DNA of 64,000 nt. Origin: Niveispirillum sp048066115 (GTDB lineage: Bacteria > Pseudomonadota > Alphaproteobacteria > Azospirillales > Azospirillaceae). The notes below the pieces were generated by a model. It saw only the letters and a list, made by a program, of their open reading frames with translations, did no database searches and was not told the DNA's origin. Both the position numbers and the translations under genes were made by a program. The stretch covers positions 620,001 through 684,000 of the forward strand of contig NZ_JBLTYX010000001.1 in assembly GCF_048066115.1 (NCBI RefSeq), read 5' to 3'. The stretch's first letter is position 1. Each line of letters opens with the position of its first letter. This document shows positions 8,941 through 16,461 of this stretch, in pieces.

Positions 8941-9753
8941 ATGGTCCGCATTCATCTGGGCTGTCAGCTCATTTATGATTTCCCGCAAGCCACCGCCATG
9001 ATCGTCATGCTGAACGTGCATTATTCGCGCGTGGCGCAGCTGGAGCGGCCGGACCACCTGATCACCAGTCCGGCCGTGCCCATCGAAAGCTACCGCGACA
9101 GTTTCGGCAACTGGTGCTGCCGGCTGGTGGCGCCGGCCGGCCGCCTGACCCTGGGCACCGACAGCATCATCCGCGACGAAGGCCTGACCGACCCGTCGGC
9201 ACCCGACGCGGTGCAGCATGCGGTACAGGACCTGCCGGCGGAAACCTTGCTGTACCTGCTGCCCAGCCGCTATTGCGAGACCGACAATTTGTCGGCGGAA
9301 GCCTGGCGCCTGTTCGGGCAGGCCCCCACCGGATGGGGACGGGTGCAAGCCATCTGCGACTTCGTGCACGGTCACATAAAGTTCGGGTACGAGCATTCCA
9401 GGCCCACCCGTACTGCTGCCGAGGCCTATGCGGAGCGGCGGGGGGTGTGCCGCGACTATGCCCATCTGGCCGTCGCCTTCTGCCGCGCCCTGAACATTCC
9501 CGCCCGCTACTGCACCGGCTATATCAGCGATATCGGCCAGCCCCCGCCCTATGCGGAGATGGATTTCGCCGCCTGGATGGAGGTCTATCTGGGTGGCCGC
9601 TGGCATGTGTTCGACCCGCGCAACAACCAGCCCCGCATCGGCCGCATCCTGATCGCCACCGGCCGCGACGCCGCCGACGTGCCGCTGACCCATACGTTCG
9701 GGCCGAACACTCTCGCCGGGTTCCGGGTATGGACGGCGCCGGTGGACGGGTGA
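8941..9753 (+). CDS. Transglutaminase-like domain protein
   Basis: Member of the bacterial transglutaminase-like cysteine-protease superfamily, 270 residues, no clear signal peptide. An N-terminal beta domain (IHLGCQLIYDF) precedes the core with RRGVCRDYAHLA (Cys170), the active-site cysteine. The second catalytic position usually reads DF(H/S)AW; here it reads MDFAAWMEVYL, with Ala210, so the normal His is absent. The aspartate is in FDPRNN. Many proteins of this group carry Ser or Ala here, so this may be a divergent or inactive enzyme. GGAGA precedes the start by 4 bases. It is separated from both neighbours and its role is unknown. Confidence 0.8.
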   Translation: MVRIHLGCQLIYDFPQATAMIVMLNVHYSRVAQLERPDHLITSPAVPIESYRDSFGNWCCRLVAPAGRLTLGTDSIIRDEGLTDPSAPDAVQHAVQDLPAETLLYLLPSRYCETDNLSAEAWRLFGQAPTGWGRVQAICDFVHGHIKFGYEHSRPTRTAAEAYAERRGVCRDYAHLAVAFCRALNIPARYCTGYISDIGQPPPYAEMDFAAWMEVYLGGRWHVFDPRNNQPRIGRILIATGRDAADVPLTHTFGPNTLAGFRVWTAPVDG

Positions 9754-9848
9754 CGGACGCCGGCGGCACCTCTCGCCTGGGGGTTCAACGGCGCGCACTT
9801 GCCCGTGCGGGGATGGGTCAGCCTTTCCCGGCGCATCACCAGCTGCGC

Positions 9849-9879
9849 CATTGACGTATATACGTCAATGGCGTATATC
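9849..9879 (+). promoter_or_regulatory. Toxin-antitoxin promoter with overlapping 22-bp palindromic operator
   Basis: Bases 9849-9870 are a perfect 22-bp palindrome centred on GTATATAC. Its left half holds a -35 box TTGACG (9851-9856); after 17 bases comes TATATC (9874-9879), a reasonable -10 box. Transcription would begin at about 9885-9886, exactly at the ATG of the toxin gene. The palindrome therefore covers the -35 and spacer, the expected place for autorepression by the HTH antitoxin encoded second in the operon. Confidence 0.6.
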
Positions 9880-9885
9880 CTCTTC

Positions 9886-10245
9886 ATGGCCGACGCACTC
9901 CATACTGTCGTTGAGACGCCGCAGTTTCTTCGGGATGCTGCGGCCACCGGCATGTCGGAGGCGGAGCGAAAGAGCATCGTCGATCTTGTTGCGGCATCTC
10001 CGCGACAGGGTGTCGAGATCCAGGGATCGGGTGGGGTCCGGAAGATTCGGATCGCTGGTCGAGGCAAGGGCAAGAGCGGTGGTTACCGGGTGATCGCCGC
10101 CTATTTTGGTGTCGATGTACCGGTCTATCTCCTGGCGCTTTTGGCAAAAGGGGATAGAGCCAATTTCTCCGATGCTGAAATCGCCGGGTTCAAGGCCCTG
10201 ACAACGCTTATCGCCAGACATTGGCGGGACAGGAACAGGAAATGA
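9886..10245 (+). CDS. RelE/HigB-type toxin
   Basis: Probable mRNA-cleaving toxin of the RelE/HigB2 family, about 119 residues. The core GSGGVRKIRIAGRGKGKSGGYRVI, seen in shorter form in many HigB2 proteins, and PVYLLALLAKGDRANFS identify the fold. There is no ribosome site before either candidate ATG (9868 or 9886); the predicted promoter places the transcript start at 9886, so a leaderless message beginning at this ATG is likely. The stop overlaps the antitoxin start (ATGA), so the pair is co-translated. The toxin-first order is typical of higBA-like modules. Confidence 0.82.
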   Translation: MADALHTVVETPQFLRDAAATGMSEAERKSIVDLVAASPRQGVEIQGSGGVRKIRIAGRGKGKSGGYRVIAAYFGVDVPVYLLALLAKGDRANFSDAEIAGFKALTTLIARHWRDRNRK

Positions 10246-10529
10246 GCAGCAGCGCTGACCGTATCTTCCAGGGACTCCGGGAGGCTCTTGACCATGCCAA
10301 GGGAGAGGATGTCCCTGGTCTGGTGGTGCATGTGCCCACAATTGTGGACGTTGCCTCCGTGCGCCGGCGGACAGGTTTGTCCCAGGACGCATTCTCCCGC
10401 CGCATCGGGGTGTCGCCGGCGACGTTGCGGAATTGGGAACAAGGTCGTCGTTCACCGGAAGGCCCGGCGCGCGTCCTTCTGGCCTTGCTTGACCGCAATC
10501 CGCGGATCGTGGAGGAAACGCTGACCTGA
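10242..10529 (+). CDS. HigA-type HTH antitoxin
   Basis: Antitoxin of 95 residues with a helix-turn-helix of the XRE/Cro type at about residues 40-75 (SVRRRTGLSQDAFSRRIGVSP, then LRNWEQGRRSP). It should bind and neutralise the upstream toxin and repress the operon through the palindrome at 9849-9870. The ATG overlaps the toxin stop by 4 bases and has AGGAA upstream. Confidence 0.85.
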   Translation: MSSSADRIFQGLREALDHAKGEDVPGLVVHVPTIVDVASVRRRTGLSQDAFSRRIGVSPATLRNWEQGRRSPEGPARVLLALLDRNPRIVEETLT

Positions 10530-10998
10530 GCTGCAATGTGGAGAATGGGGACTGCCCGGCATGAGGAAGTCATCCCAACGATAAATTCGTTCTTTACCGA
10601 TGGGATGGGCGCAAAGGCGACCGCCACCAGAACCGTCTGCTGACTTTTCCATAAAGAATGTGTTATGCTACCTGCATCAACATCACATTCACGTCTTCAA
10701 TCCGGCCGTGTGAAATCCGCGCCTGAAGCAAACCCTTTGTGTACTCGGAGCAGGCCATCCACCCACTCCGAAACACTCCATTTTTGTTTTGCACAGCGTT
10801 TCACGGGACCTGTTCATTCGGAGCAGGCAGCCGCCGTACTCTGAAACATCCCCCTTCAACGTTGCATTCCGTTTCACAACGCCCGACTTTTCGGAGCAAT
10901 CACCCTACCCGCTCCGAACGCTCCCGATCCGTCACCGCCTTCCCTACGACGCCACCATCCCACCGGGACAGGGCATCGCATGGAAGGCGTCCGTCAAC
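10530..10998. other. Gene-free intergenic stretch
   Basis: 469 bases between the antitoxin and the RND pump, whose 3' end faces it. I see no supported gene. It holds a triple 73-bp repeat (listed separately). GC is lower than in neighbouring genes from about 10640 to 10890. Confidence 0.6.
10745..10917. repeat. Three hairpin units with an exact 73-bp period
   Basis: Three 27-base hairpins begin at 10745, 10818 and 10891, each exactly 73 bases apart. Each opens with TCGGAGCA and closes with (C/G)CTCCGA or its variant CTCTGA, so the arms can pair. Between units, CGTTTCAC recurs at the same phase (10798-10804 and 10871-10877), and CGAAACA/TGAAACA follows the first two hairpins. The third unit diverges after its hairpin. 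Function is unknown; repeated protein-binding sites or repeated RNA hairpins are possible. Confidence 0.65.
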
Positions 10999-13900
10999 TC
11001 ACGCCACCTCACCCACCGCCACCTCCCTCCGCCCAAACCACCCCCTTACCCGCCCGATCCCCCGCTTGGCATCCTCCACCAGCATCAGCAGGGCCGGCAT
11101 CAGCAGCAGGACCAGCACCGTGGCCGTGCCGATGCCGAAGACGAAGGTGATGGCCATGGGCACCAGGAAGGCGGCCTGGAAGTCCGTTTCGGTCAAGAGC
11201 GGCAGCAGGCCGAAGATGGTGGTCAGCGAGGTCAGCAGCACTTGGCGCAGCCGTTCGGCCGCCCCATGCACCACGGCGCTCTCCACCGCCTCCCCGTCCT
11301 TGATGCGGTCATCGATGCTGCTGACCACCTGGATGCTGTCATTCACCAACACGCCGGCCATACCCATGATGGCGATGTAAGACCAGATGGTCATGTCCGC
11401 CCCCATCACCCAATGGCCGAAGATGGTGCCGGCGATGGAGAAGGGAATGATCATCAGCACGGCGAAGGGCCGGGCGAAGCTGCCCATGATCCAGGCCAGG
11501 ACGAGGTAGATGGACAGGAAGGAGACACCCATGCCCATCATGAAATCCGACCAGAACTCGTCCTCCTGACGCGACCCGTCATTCTGATCCTTCTTGACGC
11601 CGTACTTCTCCATGATGGCGGGCAGGTGGTTCTTCTCGATATCGCTGCGGATTTCGCCGCCATTGCCCTTCAGATGGTCGACCTCGGCGAAGATGGAGAC
11701 GGTGCGGCGGCCCTTGGAGCGCAGGATGCGCGACAGGCCCGGCCGTTCCGACAGTTCCACCACATCGGCCAGCGGCACCTGCATGCCGGCCGGCGACCGC
11801 AGCTTCAGGTTGGCCAGCAGCGCCTCCGTCTGGTCCGCATCCGGCAGGCGGACGCGCACCGTCACCTCCTCGTCCCCATGGGCGAAACGCATGGCGATGG
11901 CCCCGTCCATGGCATCGCGCAGCTGGCGGCCGACATTCTCCGTGGTGAAGCCCAGGGCCTCGCCGCGCGGGGTGACCTTGACCACCAGTTCCGGCTTGCC
12001 GGCCGGCAGGTTGTCGCGGGCCCCGCTGACGCCGCCATAGGTCATGATGATCTTCTTCAGCTCCTCCGACGCGGCCTTCAGCACATACGGATCGTCATGG
12101 ACCAGGCGGAAGCCGAAGCCGTCGCCGCCGAAACCGTCCTGCTCGGTGGAGAAGATCACCTGGTCGATGCCGGGCTGCAGCTTGGTCTCCGCCTCCCACT
12201 TCTTCATGATGTCGGGCAGGCGCTGGTCGCGGTCGTCGGCGACCGAGAATTCGACATTCATCGAGCCGATATAATCGCCCACCTGTTCGGGCAGATTGTT
12301 GCCGGTGGTGACGCCCAGCTTGCCGAAGGTCATCTTGACCAGCGCGCCCCGCGTCAGACCATAGGCGGCTTCGACGCGATAGAGGGCGGCTTCCGCCTCG
12401 TCGATCTGCCGGGCCACCACCTCCCGCGGCGTGCCGGGGCTGAACAGCAGGTTCAGCTGGGCCTGATGGCCCTCCGGCTGCGGGAAGAAGGCGAACTTCA
12501 CATGGCCGCCGGCCTGCAACCCGATGGCCAGCGCCATGATGGTGACGGCCGCCGCCACGGTCAGGCCGCGATTATGCGTGGCCCAGGCGATGGCCTGGGT
12601 GAAAGGGCCGTCGCGGAACCGGTTGAACTTTTCCTCGAACGAAACGCGCAGCTTCGACGGCGGCGACTTCTTCCCCTTCTCCAGCGCGTGGCGCATGTGC
12701 GAGGGCAGCATCAGGAAGCAGCCCAGCAGCGAGGCGATGATGACGGCGATGGAGATGGCGGGCAGCGGCATCACATACTGCCCCGTCGTCCCGCTCATCA
12801 TCAGCATGGGGCCGAAGGCGGCGATGGTGGTGATGGCGGCGGCGGTGACGGGCCAGAACATGCGCTGGGCGGCGCGTTCCACGGCCTTGGCCGGCTCCAT
12901 CCCCTTGTCCATCAGGGTCTGGCCATATTCGGCCACGACGATGGCATCGTCGCAGATGATGCCGGTCATCATGATCAGGGCGAACAGGCTCATCACATTG
13001 ATGGACTGCCCGATCAGCACCATGATGGCGAAGGTGACCAGGAAGCTGACCAGGATGTCGATGGCGATCCAGAAGGTCACCCAGGGCCGCAGGAACACCA
13101 CCAGCACCGCCATGACCAGCACCATGCCGCCCACGGCATTGTCCATCAGCATGCCGATGCGGTCTTCCAGCGCGTCGGAATTGCGGTCATAGCTTTCCAC
13201 CGTGACGCCGGGCGGCAGGGTCGGGCGCAGCTTCTCCAGATAGGCATCCACCCGCTGGGTGATCTCGATCAGGTTGCCGTTCTTGGAGGTCTGGAGCGAC
13301 AGGTTGATGGCCGGGTTGCCGTTGCGCCGGCCGGTGACGCCGCGATCATCGAAGGCATCGCTGACCTGGGCCACCTGCCCCATGGTGACGCGGCGGCCAT
13401 CGGCATCGGTGCGCAGGGTCAGGCCAGACACGCCGGCGGCATCATCCTGGCGGCCCATGGACCGCATCTGTTTCTCGATATTGCCCGACAAGGTGCCCGA
13501 CGGCACGTCGGTCGATGCCTGGGCCAGGCGCTGGGCTACGCTGCCCAGCGTGGTGTCCAGTCGCTCCAGCTCCGCCGCCGGCACCTCCACCCAGATCTCC
13601 GCCCCGCGCATGCCGGTCATATAGACCCGGTCCACGCCCTGGCCGGTGACGCCGTCGCGCACCTGCTTGGCCAGGGCGCGCAATGCCGGTTCCGGCAACG
13701 GCCCGGAAATGGCCAGTTCCATCAGCTCATCGGTGATGGTGAAGCGGTTGATGACGGGCCGTTCGGCACTCTGCGGCAGGGTGGTGATATTGTTGATGGC
13801 GCTTTCGGTTTCCGACAGGGCCTTGGCCATGTCGGTGCCATGCTTGAAATTGATGAACATCTGGCCGATGCCTTCGCGCGACCGGCCGGTGACCTCGTCC

Positions 13901-14139
13901 ACCCCTTCCAGGAAGCGCACCTCGCGCTCCATGGCCTCGATGATGGAGCGGTCGATATCGTCGGCCGATGCACCCTGCCAGACGACACCGACATAGATGC
14001 CCGGCACGTCGAAGTCCGGTTCCATCTGCCGTTCCAGCTTCTGCAACGCCCAGAAGCCGGCGATCATCATCATGATCATCAGGATATTGGCCGCCACCTT
14101 GTGGCGGATGAAGGTGCGGATCACGCCGGCGCTGCTCAT
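10999..14139 (-). CDS. RND efflux pump inner-membrane subunit
   Basis: Proton-driven pump of the AcrB/MdtB type, 1046 residues, the full family length. Twelve membrane segments in two halves surround two periplasmic loops. The TM4 motif GIICDDAIVVAE has the two proton-relay aspartates (AcrB D407 and D408). In TM10 the AcrB lysine (K940) position falls in GMAGVLVNDSIQVV and is Asn, as in a large group of RND pumps distant from the HAE1 drug exporters. It follows the adaptor gene with a 4-base overlap. No outer-membrane channel gene is adjacent, so a channel encoded elsewhere is probably used. Substrate unknown. Confidence 0.92.
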   Translation of the reverse strand: MSSAGVIRTFIRHKVAANILMIMMMIAGFWALQKLERQMEPDFDVPGIYVGVVWQGASADDIDRSIIEAMEREVRFLEGVDEVTGRSREGIGQMFINFKHGTDMAKALSETESAINNITTLPQSAERPVINRFTITDELMELAISGPLPEPALRALAKQVRDGVTGQGVDRVYMTGMRGAEIWVEVPAAELERLDTTLGSVAQRLAQASTDVPSGTLSGNIEKQMRSMGRQDDAAGVSGLTLRTDADGRRVTMGQVAQVSDAFDDRGVTGRRNGNPAINLSLQTSKNGNLIEITQRVDAYLEKLRPTLPPGVTVESYDRNSDALEDRIGMLMDNAVGGMVLVMAVLVVFLRPWVTFWIAIDILVSFLVTFAIMVLIGQSINVMSLFALIMMTGIICDDAIVVAEYGQTLMDKGMEPAKAVERAAQRMFWPVTAAAITTIAAFGPMLMMSGTTGQYVMPLPAISIAVIIASLLGCFLMLPSHMRHALEKGKKSPPSKLRVSFEEKFNRFRDGPFTQAIAWATHNRGLTVAAAVTIMALAIGLQAGGHVKFAFFPQPEGHQAQLNLLFSPGTPREVVARQIDEAEAALYRVEAAYGLTRGALVKMTFGKLGVTTGNNLPEQVGDYIGSMNVEFSVADDRDQRLPDIMKKWEAETKLQPGIDQVIFSTEQDGFGGDGFGFRLVHDDPYVLKAASEELKKIIMTYGGVSGARDNLPAGKPELVVKVTPRGEALGFTTENVGRQLRDAMDGAIAMRFAHGDEEVTVRVRLPDADQTEALLANLKLRSPAGMQVPLADVVELSERPGLSRILRSKGRRTVSIFAEVDHLKGNGGEIRSDIEKNHLPAIMEKYGVKKDQNDGSRQEDEFWSDFMMGMGVSFLSIYLVLAWIMGSFARPFAVLMIIPFSIAGTIFGHWVMGADMTIWSYIAIMGMAGVLVNDSIQVVSSIDDRIKDGEAVESAVVHGAAERLRQVLLTSLTTIFGLLPLLTETDFQAAFLVPMAITFVFGIGTATVLVLLLMPALLMLVEDAKRGIGRVRGWFGRREVAVGEVA

Positions 14140-15545
14140 TCGCTCTTCTCCCCGGCCTGGGCCTTGTCTTCCTTGGTGGCGACCTGGGCAGCCGGTTTCT
14201 CCTCGCGGAAGGAGACCTTCAGGCCGGGCCCGATCTCCTGGAACCTGGTGGTCACCACCTTGGCCCCGTCGCTCAGCCCCTTGTCGATGAACACGGCATC
14301 GCTGGTCCGGGCCACGACATGCACCTTGGTGCTTTCCAGCCGTCCGTCGGCATTGGCGACATAGACCGTGTCATTGCCATGCACCGCCGTCACCGGCAGG
14401 CGATGCACGCCGGCATAGGCACGGTCGGGCAACCCGACCTCCACAAAGGCGCCGGGGCGCAGCGGCTGATCCAGGCTCTGCGCTTCCAGCCGCACGAAGA
14501 TGGTGACGCCCCCCGTGGCCGTGTCGATCCGGTCGATGACGCGTTCGACCTTGGCCGGATAGGTCATCCGCTGTTCACCCAGCTTCCAGGTCACCAATGC
14601 CTGCCGGCCCACCACGCCCTCGCCATCGGCGGCCAGGCGGCCATAGGCTTCGGTGGACAGGGTGACGCGGGCCTCCAGCCCCTCCGTGCCCGACAGCAGG
14701 GCCACGCGGTCGCCAGCCGATATGCGCATCCCCGTCTCCGCCGCCGTCTGGCCGACGAAGGCGTCGAAGGGCGCGGTCAGCTTGGTGCGGGCCAGATCGG
14801 TTTCCGCCCGGTCCAGGGCTGCCTTCAGCCGGTCGATCGCCGCTTCCTGCTGGCGCACGCGCGCACCGCCGGCCTGGGACCCGTTCTCCATGGCCGCCAG
14901 GGTCTGGCGCTCGGCGGCCAGAGCGCCTTGCGTCTGTTCCAGCCGGGCGATGGAAATGGTGCCCTTGTCATAGAGGGCCTGGGCGCGCTCCTGCTCGCGC
15001 TCCTTGATCGCCAGCTGCTGCCGGGCCAGTTCGGCCCGCGACTTCTCCGCCGCGGCACTGGCGCGCAGTTCGTCCAGGCGGGCGCGGGCCTCGGCCAGCT
15101 GGGCGCGGGTCTCGCGCACATTCAGCTCGTAATCCCAGGGGTCGATCTCCAGCAGGGTCTCGCCGGCCTTGACCAGGCCGCCATCGCGCAGGGCCGGGGA
15201 AACGCTCTTTACCGTGCCCGCCACCAGCGGCCGCAGTTCCGCCGACCGGCCGGCGACCAGCGTGCCCATCAGGCTCATCTCCGGCCGGTGGTCGGCGCGG
15301 GCGACGCTGACCGCATCCACGGCCCAGACCCGTTCGGGCCGATCCTCCCGCGCCACTTCCGGCTTGCTGGCCACCATCAGGGTGAAGCCGCTGACGCCGA
15401 GCAGCAGCACACCGCCGATGGCCGCCGCACGCTTGGTGCGCGGACCCAGGGCCGACCATTTCGGCAGCCGTGCGCTCCGCAGCCGGTCCGTCCAGCCGCG
15501 CAGCGCCCAGTGCCGCCCCATCTGCATCACCGCGACCTTTTCCAT
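14136..15545 (-). CDS. RND periplasmic adaptor (membrane fusion protein)
   Basis: Links the RND pump to an outer-membrane channel. An N-terminal membrane anchor (AAIGGVLLLGVSGFTLMVA) precedes a barrel-sandwich lipoyl domain (LVAGTVKSVSP, then LLEIDPWDYE), a long coiled-coil hairpin (about residues 140-260, rich in Ala, Glu and Arg) and beta-barrel domains. The tail is Lys/Glu-rich. The ATG at 15545 is preferred because GGGGGA lies 5-6 bases upstream; the frame extends to 15623 without a ribosome site. It is the first gene of a two-gene operon. The anchor is preceded by about 45 residues, longer than usual. Confidence 0.88.
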   Translation of the reverse strand: MEKVAVMQMGRHWALRGWTDRLRSARLPKWSALGPRTKRAAAIGGVLLLGVSGFTLMVASKPEVAREDRPERVWAVDAVSVARADHRPEMSLMGTLVAGRSAELRPLVAGTVKSVSPALRDGGLVKAGETLLEIDPWDYELNVRETRAQLAEARARLDELRASAAAEKSRAELARQQLAIKEREQERAQALYDKGTISIARLEQTQGALAAERQTLAAMENGSQAGGARVRQQEAAIDRLKAALDRAETDLARTKLTAPFDAFVGQTAAETGMRISAGDRVALLSGTEGLEARVTLSTEAYGRLAADGEGVVGRQALVTWKLGEQRMTYPAKVERVIDRIDTATGGVTIFVRLEAQSLDQPLRPGAFVEVGLPDRAYAGVHRLPVTAVHGNDTVYVANADGRLESTKVHVVARTSDAVFIDKGLSDGAKVVTTRFQEIGPGLKVSFREEKPAAQVATKEDKAQAGEKSE

Positions 15546-15766
15546 ACCCGTCCCCCGTCTTCGTACCATCGCATCGGCGGGCCGCACCTTCCCCGGTGCC
15601 GGTCCTGCCATTGCGGGGGCCAATTGCAGCCGGCGTGCCAGCGCACGGAATGGCGGAAATGCTGGGGATGATGTTCGGAGTCATGGAGAAGCAATGGTTT
15701 GGATCGACACATTTTCGCCGCTTTGACGATTGATCGCCAAATTCGCCGCAAGGATGGTGTGGATGC

Positions 15767-15801
15767 AAAACGGGCCGGAAGGGTCTTCCCCTCCGGCCCG
15801 T
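15767..15801 (-). terminator. Intrinsic terminator after the TonB-receptor remnant
   Basis: Read on the minus strand, ACGGGCCGGA pairs with TCCGGCCCGT around a G-rich loop and is followed by TTTT. It lies about 20 bases past the stop of the receptor fragment. It shows the receptor was once a normally terminated gene. Confidence 0.75.
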
Positions 15802-15822
15802 GCAGCTTGCCAGTCGGTGATA

Positions 15823-16461
15823 TCAGAACCGGACCTTCGCCCCCGCCGTGAAGTAACGGCCACGCGGATCATCACCCAGCGCGAAACCGTCACGCAGGCC
15901 GGCGCGGGTGCCGTTACCGGAGAAGGCGCCGATTGGCGGCGTGGCATCGAACAGGTTCTGGACATTGCCATAGACCTGCAGATTGCCGAACTCGGTCTTG
16001 GTGTCCCAGGCGATATTGATGCTGGTCGTCGCGAAGGAACCGATGCGGTTCTTCACCCAGACCTGGCTGGGATCGCCGCCCAGCTTCATGGCATTGCGCC
16101 GGCGTTCCATGATGTCGATGGTGACATTCTCCACCGGCTGGAACCGCAGGAAGGCGGAGATGCGTACCGACGGGGTCGCCGCCATGCCCAGCGGGCCGAA
16201 GGCGGCCCCACCCTGGTCCAGCGTCGCCACATCTGGCTGGCGGTAATAGACATGCGGCGGCCAGGCGGCCAGGATGCGGAACAAGGTCGGCCGCTCGAAC
16301 AACTCCGCCGTGTAGTTCAGCTCTGTGTCGATGCCCCAGGTCTCGATCTCCGACAGGTTGATGTTCCTGGTCAGCCAGCGGGTGACGGCATTGCACCCGA
16401 TCTGGGGGCTGCCCGTCAGCGTCCCCTCCGCCGGCGGGCAATGTACAGAAGCGGAATTCAA
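15823..16461 (-). pseudogene. TonB-dependent receptor, C-terminal remnant
   Basis: About 210 residues of the beta-barrel end of a TonB-dependent outer-membrane receptor. NINLSEIETWGIDTELNY, the strand pattern VYGNVQNLFD and the terminal TAGAKVRF (aromatic last residue) are typical. A full receptor has 700-1000 residues; the plug and most of the barrel are missing. At about 16455-16465 the homology stops and Rhs-like sequence begins on the opposite strand, so a deletion or recombination removed the 5' part. The proper terminator is still present downstream. It is unlikely to be functional. Confidence 0.82.

Noticed and set aside
10789..14364. 1191-residue open frame on the plus strand
   Set aside because: It lies antisense to the RND pump and reads as His/Asp/Gly-rich nonsense.
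16325..16461. Upstream part of the Rhs reading frame
   Set aside because: It is the antisense of the receptor remnant and has no ribosome site, so it was not taken as a real N-terminus.
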